Both the position numbers and the translations under genes were made by a program. This document shows positions 19,516-28,339 of a DNA stretch of 64,000 nt, piece by piece. Source of the DNA: Oxobacter pfennigii (GTDB lineage: Bacteria > Bacillota > Clostridia > Clostridiales > Oxobacteraceae); assembly GCF_001317355.1 (NCBI RefSeq), contig NZ_LKET01000051.1, positions 186,001-250,000 of the forward strand, in the 5' to 3' direction. The notes under the pieces were generated by a model. It saw only the letters and a program-made list of their open reading frames with translations. It was not told the origin of the DNA and made no database searches. How positions within the stretch are numbered: the first letter of the stretch is position 1; the number at the start of each line of letters is the position of its first letter.

Positions 19516-22137
19516 TCACAGCAGCTCCACATATCCTTCCATTCCATTTACTCGAACCCGCTGCCCGTCTTTAATTAAATCAGTCGCATTTTCCACTCCG
19601 ACAACTCCCGGAAGTCCATATTCTCTTGCAACAACCGCGCCGTGCGTCGTAAAACCGCCCACCTCGGTAACCAACCCCTTTATTGTCGCAAAAAGCGGAG
19701 TCCAGCTAGGGTCGGTAAACCGGGTAATTAAAATATCGCCCACTTCCAGTTCCGCTTCTTCCACGGATAAAATAATTCGTGCGCGCCCTTCCACAATGCC
19801 GGATGACACCGGAATACCCATTAAGGCATTTGCAGGAAATTTTTCTGTTGAAAAATTCGAAGATGGAACAAAACCGTCGGAGGTAATTACGCGGGGGGGA
19901 GTAAGCTTTTCAAAATTAGCATAATCTCCTTTTCGCTTTTCGATTATGCCGTAATCCACCTGACCCGTTTCAACTGCTCTGTACAGCTCGTCAAAATAAA
20001 GATAAAAAACATCATCACAGGTATGCAAAATCCCTTTTTCTACCAACCTGTCCGCTTCTTTTAATAATGCCTTTTTGTAAACTTGATAGCGGCGGACAAT
20101 GTAATATTTGGGATATTCGCGGCATCCGATAAAATTACGAAGCAACCGGATGTCTGTCCGCATCTTTTCTGTATTTCTTTTGCCTTTAGGCAATTGCGCC
20201 AAACCATGCAAAATTTCTTCCTCTTTTTCCTTTACTTCAATTTTACCCTTTGCAAATCTGGCTTTATGCTCACCGGGTTTTAGAATTCGAAGGTTGCTTA
20301 ACAGCATAGGCAGCAGCTGCGTAGGCTTTTCTTCGAAACGGGGTTTGGTAATATCAATTTCACCGGGACAGCGCATCCCGTACCTCATAAGGAAATTCTT
20401 AAATGCTTTCTCGGCTTCTTTTCCCCCCGGAAGCGTACGCATTTTTTCAAAAAAGTCTTTATCGTCAGGGATTTCAGACAAATATTTTAATACTTGAGGA
20501 TACTCCCGGATTACGTCGGCCAAATCACATAACGCGAGCCCCATTTCCGTGGTGACATTGTGTTCCAATGATTTGGAGAGCAAATCTGCCGCATTTTTCT
20601 CCCCAAGCCAGACCTCAATATTCTTATTCATCGAATCATTCACCAGAATGGCCGCGATGATCGGCCCTAACATTTTGGGATGATACGCCATTGCCAGCAA
20701 TGAGCCCCGGTCATCCTTTATAAAATCCAAGGCCGCTTTTCCGGAAAGCTTTAACAACTGCCGATCAATTCTATTAAGCTCAGACTCAAATTTTTCGATT
20801 AGCTCATCGATAACCTCCGGATCATTTTTTCGCTTGATTTTGATTGCGGCTAAAATAGAAGCAGGAGTAAAAATCCCCCCTTTAACGTTTCTTTTGCCTT
20901 TCGGCAGGGACACCATAAACTCTTTTTGATTCAAAAGTTGTTTGATTGCGCCCTGTATCAGCAAATCCTGCTTTCCTGTCGCCATAACCAATCGGTTTCG
21001 CCCTACTGCGGAAGACAAATCATGGGTGATATCGGCGTAAAGCCTGCCCCCGGATCTTGTCAGTGTAATATCCGAGATCATCTGGAAAAATGAAATACCA
21101 AGAGGCCGTATTGCATCCGTCATCATCTGAATGTGTCCAATAGACATATATACTCTGGGTTTTCGGGAATCCACAGATTCCGGGATCGGGAACAAGGTTG
21201 TTATGGCCCGGCTTTGGACAATATAAAACTCATTCTGGTAAAAGCACCATTCAATATCCTGAGGGCATCCAAAATAGGCTTCTATTTTTCGCCCTATGCG
21301 GGCCAACTGCAAAATCCGATCATCGGGCAACACCTGTTTGCTTTGCCTGTTTGAATCAACCTGGTTTTGCTGCGTGCCTCCGTTTTCTGCGGGACGAATC
21401 TCCAAATGCTGTATGCCGATCTTTTTCGAGACGATTTTCTCATCTCGTATTTTATAAATATCCGGATTTGTAAGGCCGGATACCATTGCTTCTCCCAGCC
21501 CAAGCCCTGCGTCGATAGAAAGAGTCCGCCTGTCGGAAGTCACCGGATCGGCGGTAAATAAAATTCCGGAAATCTCGGAAAAAATCATTTTTTGGACAAC
21601 GACGGAAAGAGAAACTTTACGATGTTCAAACCCGTTCTGGATTCGATATGTCACCGCGCGGTCTGTAAAAAGGGATGCCCAGCACAGTATTACATGCCGC
21701 AAAATTTTTTTCTTTCCCCTAATATTCAGATAAGTATCCTGCTGTCCGGCAAAGGAAGCATTGGGCAGGTCCTCCGCCGTTGCGCTGGAACGTATTGCAA
21801 AAGATTCCTGCTCGTCATAATTGGATAGTTCTTTCAAAATCGCAGATTCAATATCTTTGGATAGTTGAATATTTTCAATCTCAGCCCGTATTTTCCCGCT
21901 GATTTGTGAAATTCGTTCCCGGTCAATTGATTTCAGCTTTTCCAGGCTTTCCAGCAACGCTTCGATTTCGGTATTATTAGCCAAAGATTCCTGGAAAGCC
22001 GTAGTGGTGACGCAAAATCCTTCCGGAACCCGGATTTCAATGATTTTCGATAGCAGCCCTAAGTTTAATCCCTTACCACCAACCTTCATTAAACCCGCTT
22101 CATCTATTTGGGAAAATCCGATAACATACGAATGCAT
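19516..22137 (-). CDS. rifampin phosphotransferase-like PEP-synthase family protein
   Basis: 873-residue, three-domain dikinase-type enzyme. The N-terminal ATP-binding domain has VGGKGLNLG, FAIRSSATAEDLPNASFAGQ and the DIEWC motif. A long middle domain (about 330-750) is the part that binds the drug in rifampin phosphotransferases. The C-terminal swivelling domain carries the phospho-histidine in GGFTTHGAVVAREYGLP. Length and domain order fit Rph, which inactivates rifamycins using ATP, rather than full PEP synthase, which has an extra barrel domain; substrate specificity remains inferred. GGAGGG is 7 bases before the ATG at 22137. A TetR gene is divergent to it. Confidence 0.8.
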   Translation of the reverse strand: MHSYVIGFSQIDEAGLMKVGGKGLNLGLLSKIIEIRVPEGFCVTTTAFQESLANNTEIEALLESLEKLKSIDRERISQISGKIRAEIENIQLSKDIESAILKELSNYDEQESFAIRSSATAEDLPNASFAGQQDTYLNIRGKKKILRHVILCWASLFTDRAVTYRIQNGFEHRKVSLSVVVQKMIFSEISGILFTADPVTSDRRTLSIDAGLGLGEAMVSGLTNPDIYKIRDEKIVSKKIGIQHLEIRPAENGGTQQNQVDSNRQSKQVLPDDRILQLARIGRKIEAYFGCPQDIEWCFYQNEFYIVQSRAITTLFPIPESVDSRKPRVYMSIGHIQMMTDAIRPLGISFFQMISDITLTRSGGRLYADITHDLSSAVGRNRLVMATGKQDLLIQGAIKQLLNQKEFMVSLPKGKRNVKGGIFTPASILAAIKIKRKNDPEVIDELIEKFESELNRIDRQLLKLSGKAALDFIKDDRGSLLAMAYHPKMLGPIIAAILVNDSMNKNIEVWLGEKNAADLLSKSLEHNVTTEMGLALCDLADVIREYPQVLKYLSEIPDDKDFFEKMRTLPGGKEAEKAFKNFLMRYGMRCPGEIDITKPRFEEKPTQLLPMLLSNLRILKPGEHKARFAKGKIEVKEKEEEILHGLAQLPKGKRNTEKMRTDIRLLRNFIGCREYPKYYIVRRYQVYKKALLKEADRLVEKGILHTCDDVFYLYFDELYRAVETGQVDYGIIEKRKGDYANFEKLTPPRVITSDGFVPSSNFSTEKFPANALMGIPVSSGIVEGRARIILSVEEAELEVGDILITRFTDPSWTPLFATIKGLVTEVGGFTTHGAVVAREYGLPGVVGVENATDLIKDGQRVRVNGMEGYVELL

Positions 22138-22161
22138 TTTCCATCCCTCCATGCAAAGTTT

Positions 22162-22185
22162 TGAAATATACTACTTTATATTTCA
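22162..22185. promoter_or_regulatory. TetR operator copy 1 (rph side)
   Basis: TGAAAT-N12-ATTTCA, here part of a 9-base inverted repeat TGAAATATA / TATATTTCA. It lies 25 bases upstream of the rph-like start and matches a second copy on the tetR side. Confidence 0.65.
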
Positions 22186-22217
22186 TAATATACTTCGCTG
22201 ATATGATTGTCAATGTG

Positions 22218-22247
22218 TTTTGAAATTTGATTTAAAATATTTCAAAA
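22218..22247. promoter_or_regulatory. TetR operator copy 2 (tetR side)
   Basis: TTTTGAAAT-N12-ATTTCAAAA, a perfect 9-base inverted repeat with the same TGAAAT-N12-ATTTCA core as copy 1. It lies directly upstream of a TATAAT box (22254-22259) for tetR, so the regulator likely controls itself and the divergent enzyme. Confidence 0.7.
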
Positions 22248-22278
22248 TAATGCTATAATGATAACGGGTGATGTCATT

Positions 22279-22863
22279 ATGAATGGTTATGAGAAAAGAA
22301 CTAAATTAAAGAAAGAGTCCATTCTTCAAATTGCTACTAAGCTGTTCGCCGAAAGAGGCATAACAGATGTAAGCATCAGCGAGATTGCTGCAAAAGCAGG
22401 TGTTTCGCAGGTGTCGATTTATAATTATTTTGGAGATAAAAGCAACCTGGCGAAAGAAGCGTTTATTTCCTATATCGGACAGGTAGTACAAGAATATGAT
22501 GAGCTATTGGATAAAGACATTCCTTTTTCTGAGAAGATTGAACAAATAATGTCGAAAAAGCGTAACGCCATTTTAGAATTAAGTCATTCTGGTTTCGGCC
22601 GGCAAGCTTTGGAAGATAAGGCATTGCAGCAGATTTATGAAGAAGCGGCGTCAATTCAGGCACAATCAATATATCTAAAATTTATCCAGGTCGGGAAAAA
22701 GGCAGGGGCGCTCGATCCATCTATTTCGGATGACGCACTCCTTAAGTTTCTTCTTGCATCCGCCTCCATCATGCGCCAACCCGATTACTATAAAAAAAGC
22801 GCAGAGGATAAAAAAGACCTTTTGAAATTGTTTCTGTACGGACTGTTAGGAAAATATCATTGA
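22279..22863 (+). CDS. TetR/AcrR family regulator
   Basis: 194-residue TetR protein. The N-terminal helix-turn-helix is ISEIAAKAGVSQVSIYNYFGDKSNLAKEAF; the rest is a helical ligand domain without recognisable specificity. A start codon at 22258 overlaps the -10 box, so the ATG at 22279 behind GGGTGATG is used. Divergent orientation and the paired operators make the rph-like gene its probable target. Confidence 0.88.
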   Translation: MNGYEKRTKLKKESILQIATKLFAERGITDVSISEIAAKAGVSQVSIYNYFGDKSNLAKEAFISYIGQVVQEYDELLDKDIPFSEKIEQIMSKKRNAILELSHSGFGRQALEDKALQQIYEEAASIQAQSIYLKFIQVGKKAGALDPSISDDALLKFLLASASIMRQPDYYKKSAEDKKDLLKLFLYGLLGKYH

Positions 22864-22935
22864 TTTTTTATATCGGATATATCATCCCCTTCACGGTCAA
22901 TACCATTCGCCATAAATGAGCCGACTGGCTGAGAA

Positions 22936-23126
22936 GTCAAATCTGAGGGTAATACGGAGAGTATAAGCCTGAGAAAGTTTAAGGAGAGGTTCGGTGACAA
23001 AGTCAAGTTGCGTATACGCTTCTCTCTTAATGATCTCAGCTGGACGGGGATTTACTGAATATTCCCCTTTTTATGGCAGACTATGCTGATAAATTAATGA
23101 GGCTGGCTTTAAAAAGCAGCAGGTGA
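22936..23126 (+). pseudogene. AAA/DUF4143 ATPase, C-terminal remnant
   Basis: Two adjoining frames together encode the end of a COG1373-type ATPase: VKSEGNTESISLRKFKERFG and KVKLRIRFSLNDLS in one frame, then after a one-base loss near 23042 DGDLLNIPLFMADYADKL in the next, up to a TGA. Everything upstream of the VKSE motif is missing or scrambled. Confidence 0.75.
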
Positions 23127-23143
23127 TTATGCTAAAACATTGG

Positions 23144-23866
23144 CTATAATTCTTTTAGCCCTAAGAAAAAATTTACTTCATCATCTTCATATAAATCAAA
23201 GAGGGCATCCTTATGACGCACCGCCATGAGGCGCCCTTTATCTATAATACCAACCCTGTCCGCCAGAAGCTGGGCCTCGTTAAAATCATGGGTGACAAAT
23301 ATAATGGTGCATTTAAATTCCCCATGTATTTTGATAAGCTCCCTGTACAGGGACTGCTTTGTCACCGTATCAAGGGCTGAGAAGGGCTCATCCAAAAGGA
23401 GAATATCGGGGGAAAGAATAAGAGCTCTTGCAAGAGCCGTCCGCTGTCTCTCTCCCCCGCTTACAGTTCCGGGATACTGGCTTAATATATGGCTTATAGA
23501 CAGCAATCCCGCCAGGCGGGATACTTCCTCAGAAATTACTTTATGGTTCTTTTTTCGCATCTTAAGGCCATAGGCGATATTTTGTCCTATTGTCATATGG
23601 GGGAATAAACCGTAATCCTGATATACAAAACCAAGTTTTCTCTCTTCCAGAGGAGTATGGAGAACCGATGTGCCGTTAAGTAAAATATCACCTTCAAAAT
23701 TTTTATAATACCCGGCTATGGACTCCAAAAGAAGGGTTTTACCCGATCCGGTTTTGCCAAGGAGGGCAAAAATTTCACGTTTTTGGATTTCCAAAGAGAT
23801 ACCTCCCAGATGGAAATCCCCTTTTTTCAGCGCAAAATTACGCAGTTCAATGCTTACGCTGCTCAT
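23144..23866 (-). CDS. modC: molybdate/tungstate ABC transporter ATPase
   Basis: 240-residue ATPase that drives oxyanion import. Motifs: Walker A LLGKTGSGKT, Q-loop YQDYGLFPHM, signature TVSGGERQR, Walker B ILLLDEPFSALD, H-loop VTHDF. It lacks the C-terminal TOBE/Mop regulatory domain of long ModC proteins, so it is a short ModC/WtpC/TupC type; the separate mop gene nearby may compensate. The start overlaps the permease stop by 4 bases (ATGA) with GAGGTGG ahead. Confidence 0.88.
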   Translation of the reverse strand: MSSVSIELRNFALKKGDFHLGGISLEIQKREIFALLGKTGSGKTLLLESIAGYYKNFEGDILLNGTSVLHTPLEERKLGFVYQDYGLFPHMTIGQNIAYGLKMRKKNHKVISEEVSRLAGLLSISHILSQYPGTVSGGERQRTALARALILSPDILLLDEPFSALDTVTKQSLYRELIKIHGEFKCTIIFVTHDFNEAQLLADRVGIIDKGRLMAVRHKDALFDLYEDDEVNFFLGLKEL

Positions 23867-24681
23867 AAGACCACCTCACTTATACGGCTTTTTATACCGG
23901 TATACTTACGCAGTACTGTTGTGATGGTAAGCGATACGGCAGCAATAATTAGGATTATTATTGCTGCTGCCATAGCCATGCCGTTATCGCCGGTGGAGAT
24001 GTTAAGATAAATGCTGGCCGGCAGCGTTTCGGTCTTCATGCGGGTGACGCCGACCAGCATAAGCGTTGCTCCAAACTCCCCTAAAGCTCTGGACCATACT
24101 AATATAACCATCATAAGAACTGAAGATAAGCACAGGGGAAGGGTTATGGTAGTAAACCTTTCTAAGCGGGATGCTCCTAAGCTTCCTGCAATAAATTCCA
24201 GGCGGGCATCCACCAAATCAATGGCTGCCCTCATTAAGTGCACGGCAAAGGGAAGATTGACAAAAATCTGAGCCATAATAATACCATTTTTATCAAATAC
24301 AACCTTTAGGCCCAAGTCCTTTAAAGCCCTTCCGAAATCAGAGGAAAATACAATTAAGAGGCATAAGCCCAATACCAGGTAGGGAAGGGACAGAGGAAGC
24401 TCTATTATAATTTGAAGGGTCTTTTTAAAGGGCAGGGATGTTCTTGTCAGGGCATATGCTGCCGGAACGGCAAGGATTACGCAAATAACCGTTGATACAC
24501 TTGCAGTATAAATGCTGAGTAAAATTGCATGGCGTATCTCATCGGATAAAAGGGCCTTCTTTAAATAAGGCGCTCCTCCTAAGACTATGGTTAAAAGAGC
24601 TGATATTATAAAGAAAGCGATGGCTGCCGCAATGATTATTGCCGTGATATCAAACAGGTTTAAAGTACTTTTTCTTTTCAT
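23863..24681 (-). CDS. modB: molybdate/tungstate ABC transporter permease
   Basis: 272-residue inner-membrane component with about six transmembrane helices and the EAA loop (GSLGASRLERFTTITLPLCL) that docks on the ATPase. The sequence type (ALTRTSLPFKK, LGEFGATLMLVG) is that of ModB/WtpB permeases. GGAGGAG precedes the ATG. Second gene of modABC. Confidence 0.9.
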   Translation of the reverse strand: MKRKSTLNLFDITAIIIAAAIAFFIISALLTIVLGGAPYLKKALLSDEIRHAILLSIYTASVSTVICVILAVPAAYALTRTSLPFKKTLQIIIELPLSLPYLVLGLCLLIVFSSDFGRALKDLGLKVVFDKNGIIMAQIFVNLPFAVHLMRAAIDLVDARLEFIAGSLGASRLERFTTITLPLCLSSVLMMVILVWSRALGEFGATLMLVGVTRMKTETLPASIYLNISTGDNGMAMAAAIIILIIAAVSLTITTVLRKYTGIKSRISEVVL

Positions 24682-24707
24682 CCAGCTCCTCCTCCATTGT
24701 TAACAGT

Positions 24708-25520
24708 TTAGTTCATAAGTTCATAACCGTATTTGGTCCATATGGCCTTTGCATCCTCTGTGTCAAGGAATTCCAAAAACACGGAAAGTGCTTCGGCATC
24801 ATCGCTGTATGAAAGCGACGCGGCAGGCACGGTCTTTATATATTTTCCCATATCCGGCGTATTAACTATTTCCACGCCGTCTCCGCCGGCATTTTCCTTC
24901 CAGACAATGATGGCATCGCACTGATCCATTTTTAATGCGTTAAATATTTCCGGCGCTGTGGCTGTCCTGGCAATAACGTCAACCTTGTCAAGGATTCCTG
25001 AGTCAGTCAGCGCCTTATTTGCAATTTTACCTATGGGCGTTGATTCTGCGTCTCCTAGAACCACACGAACTCCTTCTTTTACCAGGTCATTGAGTCCGGT
25101 GATACCAAGAGGATTTCCGCTTTTGACCGCAAGAACGGGTATGTGCTTTACCAGGTCCGTGCTTTGTGTAACCGCATCCTTTACCGGCTGAAGTTCGTCG
25201 GCAGAGCCGGCTATAAACAAATCGCCTTCCTTTGATGTATTTATCTGGGTTTGAATTTGTGCGGCATTTCCGTAAGTAACTTCCATAGCACAGCCGCTCT
25301 CATCCTGAAACAGCTTGGCTATTTCTTCAAAGGGCTTGGTCATGCCTGCTCCGCAATATATAGACAATGTGTGCCCAGCCAGTCCACTTTTTAGAGCTTC
25401 TGTAACTTTAGGAGTTTCGGTAACCGGTGGAGTGGATTGGGAAGGCACCGGTTTTGCACCGCAGCCTATAAGACTTAAAACCAACATTAAAGAAAGCAAC
25501 AACCTGACCAGTTTTTTCAT
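24708..25520 (-). CDS. modA: molybdate/tungstate-binding lipoprotein
   Basis: 270-residue extracellular substrate-binding protein. A lipoprotein signal (charged start, hydrophobic stretch, LSLIGCG lipobox) is followed by a spacer rich in Pro and Thr and a ModA-type fold: LSIYCGAGMTKPFEEIAK, DLFIAGSADELQP, VLGDAESTPIGKIA. The start at 25520 has AGGAGG 6 bases upstream; an ATG two codons earlier overlaps that site. First gene of modABC, divergent from modD. Confidence 0.9.
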   Translation of the reverse strand: MKKLVRLLLSLMLVLSLIGCGAKPVPSQSTPPVTETPKVTEALKSGLAGHTLSIYCGAGMTKPFEEIAKLFQDESGCAMEVTYGNAAQIQTQINTSKEGDLFIAGSADELQPVKDAVTQSTDLVKHIPVLAVKSGNPLGITGLNDLVKEGVRVVLGDAESTPIGKIANKALTDSGILDKVDVIARTATAPEIFNALKMDQCDAIIVWKENAGGDGVEIVNTPDMGKYIKTVPAASLSYSDDAEALSVFLEFLDTEDAKAIWTKYGYELMN

Positions 25521-25535
25521 AAACATCCTCCTAAT

Positions 25536-25552
25536 CGTTATGTTTTATAACG
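25536..25552. promoter_or_regulatory. candidate operator upstream of modA
   Basis: CGTTAT-N5-ATAACG, a perfect 6-base inverted repeat 15 bases upstream of the modA start and about 20 bases downstream of its -10 box. The half-sites resemble those of ModE in enterobacteria, but the spacing is 5 rather than about 12, and no modE gene is in this window. Confidence 0.5.
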
Positions 25553-25571
25553 TTTTGTTAATATTTTATTA

Positions 25572-25600
25572 ATTTTAACATGTAAATATCAAAAATTCAA
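25572..25600 (-). promoter_or_regulatory. promoter of modABC
   Basis: On the minus strand -35 TTGAAT (25595-25600), a 17-base spacer and -10 TAAAAT (25572-25577). Transcription would start a few bases before the candidate operator. Confidence 0.55.
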
Positions 25601-25665
25601 ATGTCAAATCGATAATAAAAAATTATACAACATAACAAAATACATTAACAGCGCGGCTTTTTTTA

Positions 25666-25694
25666 TTTACTGTGACTGTTCATACTAGTATAAT
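25666..25694 (+). promoter_or_regulatory. promoter of modD-mop
   Basis: -35 TTTACT (25666-25671), a 17-base spacer and a perfect -10 TATAAT (25689-25694), about 95 bases upstream of modD. No Moco-riboswitch-like fold is evident in the AT-rich leader. Confidence 0.6.
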
Positions 25695-25788
25695 ACAGTA
25701 TAGAGAGCAAAGATAAACAAGTCTTGATAAAATATCAAATTAAATGTGATAAATATTGTACAAATACGAATTAAGAGGAGTGGTAACC

Positions 25789-26634
25789 ATGGTCTTTATA
25801 CCGGATGAGTTCCTTGACGGATTAATCTCTGAGGATATGCCCTATTTTGATTTGACAACCCATCTTTTAGGTATATCCGGCAAAGAAGGCACTATACGTT
25901 ATGTTTGCCGTGAAGAGGCGGTAATCTGCGGCACCGAAGAAGCGGTGCGCATCCTGAATAAGCTGGGAGTAGAAGTGACAAATTCCTTTCCTTCGGGAAC
26001 TGTTGTTAAACCGGGTGAATTTTTTTTAGAAGGGTATGGAAATGCAGGATCACTGCATGCCGGCTGGAAGATTTGTCAGAGCCTTCTTGATAACTGTTCG
26101 GCAATCGCCACAAAAACAAAACGGATGGTGGATATTGTTCATTCTGTAAATCCTAAAATGCCGGTAGTCACCACGCGCAAGAGCTTTCCCGGTATTAAAG
26201 CACTGACCCTTAAAGCCGTATTGTGCGGAGGCGCCTTTCCTCACCGTCTGGGATTATCGGAAACCGTGCTTATATTCAAGCAGCATATGAACTTTATAGG
26301 CGGAATAGATGGGTTGATTGAGCGCATACCTGCAATAAAAGAGCATTCCTGCGAAAAGAAGGTATTTGTTGAGGCAGAGAGCATGGAGGAAGCCATAGCC
26401 TTATGCAAGGCCGGTGTGGACGGAATCCAGTTTGATAAGCTACCGCCGGAAGTCCTCTCAGAGGGCGTGCCTCAATTGCAGGAGATTTCACCATCAGTTA
26501 CCCTTTTAGCCTCAGGCGGCATAAATGAAACTAATGCCGCACTTTATGCTGTTACGGGAGTAGACGCCCTGGTGACAACCAGCCTTTTTACTGCCAAGCC
26601 TATAGATATAGGCGCAAAAATCGAGAGGGCATAA
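25789..26634 (+). CDS. modD: ModD, quinolinate phosphoribosyltransferase-like
   Basis: 281-residue protein with the fold of nicotinate-nucleotide pyrophosphorylase; ModD paralogues occur only beside molybdate transport genes and their reaction is not established. Seen here are the domain start FIPDEFLDGLISEDMPYFDLTT, the phosphoribosyl-binding TTRKSFPGIKALTLKAV, and the barrel motifs VFVEAESMEEA and LLASGGINETN. GAGGAG lies 8 bases before the ATG at 25789. Its pairing with modABC and mop is what separates it from NadC. Confidence 0.88.
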   Translation: MVFIPDEFLDGLISEDMPYFDLTTHLLGISGKEGTIRYVCREEAVICGTEEAVRILNKLGVEVTNSFPSGTVVKPGEFFLEGYGNAGSLHAGWKICQSLLDNCSAIATKTKRMVDIVHSVNPKMPVVTTRKSFPGIKALTLKAVLCGGAFPHRLGLSETVLIFKQHMNFIGGIDGLIERIPAIKEHSCEKKVFVEAESMEEAIALCKAGVDGIQFDKLPPEVLSEGVPQLQEISPSVTLLASGGINETNAALYAVTGVDALVTTSLFTAKPIDIGAKIERA

Positions 26635-26721
26635 GCATATGCAAGGCTTAAAATGTATGTATATTTCTTTACTATGTTGACATTCTAAATATGAATATTA
26701 CATAGGAAGGATGAGATATTA

Positions 26722-26934
26722 ATGAGACTCAGTGCAAGAAATCAAATCAAAGGCAAAATCGAATCAATAAAAGAAGGGGCTGTTAACGACATTGTTACTA
26801 TTGATATAGGCGGGGGCAATAAAATCAGCGCCACAATTTCAATGGAGGCAGTAAAAGAACTGAACTTGGAGGTGGGCAAAGAAGCTTACGCCATTATTAA
26901 AGCAACTTCGGTAATGGTTGGAATCGATGATTAA
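26722..26934 (+). CDS. mop: molbindin-type Mop protein
   Basis: 70-residue single Mop/TOBE domain (MRLSARNQIKGKIESIKEG, then KISATISMEAVKELNLEVG and IIKATSVMVG). Such proteins assemble into hexamers that store molybdate or tungstate in the cytoplasm. It lies 88 bases behind modD and ahead of a strong terminator. The short ModC lacks its own Mop domain, so this may also act as a metal sensor. Confidence 0.92.
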   Translation: MRLSARNQIKGKIESIKEGAVNDIVTIDIGGGNKISATISMEAVKELNLEVGKEAYAIIKATSVMVGIDD

Positions 26935-26989
26935 AAGAATTTAAATTTTTCTTTACATATTTTTTTCATCAAAAATGGCTGTCAAGAGC

Positions 26990-27020
26990 TTTTTAAGGGA
27001 TTACTTTAGTCCCTTAAAAA
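26990..27020 (+). terminator. terminator of modD-mop
   Basis: A perfect 11-base stem TTTTTAAGGGA / TCCCTTAAAAA with a 9-base loop, 56 bases after mop. The rest of 26935-27119 holds nothing recognisable. Confidence 0.7.
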
Positions 27021-27119
27021 TGGCCAATACATAAAGCACATATGAAAAGAGGAGCGTAGCCAAACTTTTTATATGCTATAGGCTCTCCCTTTTATATACA
27101 GGCTTCTTACTAAATCATC

Positions 27120-27145
27120 AAGCTGGCGGCAGTTGCCGCCAGCTT
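27120..27145 (-). terminator. strong GC hairpin after the anti-sigma gene
   Basis: An 11-base stem AAGCTGGCGGC / GCCGCCAGCTT with a 4-base loop lies 18 bases past the stop of the minus-strand gene. No clear T-run follows, so it may stabilise or only pause the transcript. Confidence 0.5.
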
Positions 27146-27163
27146 TCAATAACAACAGCATAA

Positions 27164-28339
27164 TCAGTTGCCGACAATAATACTGCCACCGGCGTCCCGG
27201 GTTATGGAACCCCCAGTTTTAGGATAAGTAATTATCACACTGTAACTGCCATCCTTAAACTCTGTAATGGTAAGCGTTGCACCCTTTCTGACCTTTTCCA
27301 GCTTATCCTCATAATCACGGCGGTCCAGCTCCATTGATGACGCTGAATAGTCACCTTTATCCACTAATTCCTGGGTTTCGGCAAGCTTTTGCTCCATCCA
27401 TGCTTTATATTCTTCATAGGTCATAACCTGGCTTATACCGATACCTTTTTCTCCATCTTCATAAAGCTCATAGGATTTATCATCGCTGCTTGTTTTCTCC
27501 AGAGCATCTTTCCTACCGTCCGTTTCCTTGTCATCCCATAAGGTGTCAAGATACTGCCGGGCTTTTTCAAAGTCGCCTTTAGCAGGATCAAGGGGAAGAT
27601 CAAATACCAGGTTGACTCCGTCAAAATCGGGGTTTGGAGTAACAAGGCCGGTGGCTTCATCATAGTTGTAGGCTTTGGTGCTGTAGAAATTAGTAGAGCT
27701 GACAATCAGCTCAAGTCCCCGGTCGGCAAACATCTCCAGACTGTCGCAGTCGATTAAGCGATACATGACGCCGTCTACCACACAGGCCGAGTATCCGCCG
27801 TTCATACTGGCAATGTTATAAAGCCAAGGCTTTTGGCCTTTGATAAGCGGCGAGACAAAAAAGGGAACATTGCCAAAGTCCTCGCCACTTGTATCAGGCA
27901 TGGAGCCTTCCTGTTTTGCAATTGCGACTACTGCGTAGGATTTTGCAGTATCCACCGTACCGTCCAATTCAGTCAAGCCTTTGCCGGACACAATGCCAAG
28001 GAAAGTCACATCATAACCGCCCTTGAACTTTGTTTCATTTACCAGCAAGGCATCGTCACTGCGGAATGCTTCGGCTAAAACAGGGGATTCCAACCTGTCT
28101 GCCACATCCGAGGGTGAGAGGAAATACCAGGCCGCAAATGCGGTAGTGGTAACAAACACAAGGGCCATAACAACGGCGGCAGCCGCGCTGAAAGAAGGCC
28201 TTATAGCAGATTTTCTCAAAATAGGTTCCTCCTTGCTCAACTCATATTTCACTTTTTGCACTAAATCCGTGGGAGGGATTTCCGTGCTGCTCAAAGCATT
28301 TTTAAGCAGCAGATCCACATTATAATTTTTATTTTTCAT
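27164..28339 (-). CDS. membrane-anchored anti-sigma-like protein
   Basis: 391-residue protein with a cytoplasmic N-terminal region of about 50 residues (LLLKNALSSTEIPPTDLVQKVK), one membrane segment (SAAAAVVMALVFVTTTAFAAWYF) and a large exported domain resembling DUF4179-type partners. It is acidic and charged towards the C-terminus (YEEYKAWMEQKLAETQEL). The layout is that of a membrane anti-sigma factor or sensor for the ECF factor just upstream; the ATG at 28339 overlaps the sigma stop, so the two are translationally coupled. A signal cannot be inferred. Confidence 0.72.
   Translation of the reverse strand: MKNKNYNVDLLLKNALSSTEIPPTDLVQKVKYELSKEEPILRKSAIRPSFSAAAAVVMALVFVTTTAFAAWYFLSPSDVADRLESPVLAEAFRSDDALLVNETKFKGGYDVTFLGIVSGKGLTELDGTVDTAKSYAVVAIAKQEGSMPDTSGEDFGNVPFFVSPLIKGQKPWLYNIASMNGGYSACVVDGVMYRLIDCDSLEMFADRGLELIVSSTNFYSTKAYNYDEATGLVTPNPDFDGVNLVFDLPLDPAKGDFEKARQYLDTLWDDKETDGRKDALEKTSSDDKSYELYEDGEKGIGISQVMTYEEYKAWMEQKLAETQELVDKGDYSASSMELDRRDYEDKLEKVRKGATLTITEFKDGSYSVIITYPKTGGSITRDAGGSIIVGN

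Noticed and set aside
22870-23130. Structured RNA or group II intron fragment
   Set aside because: The pattern of purine-rich repeats first suggested an intron, but translation shows the tail of an AAA/DUF4143 ATPase, which explains the sequence better.
25540-25788. Moco riboswitch in the mod intergenic region
   Set aside because: The region is AT-rich and lacks the multi-stem, G-rich fold expected.
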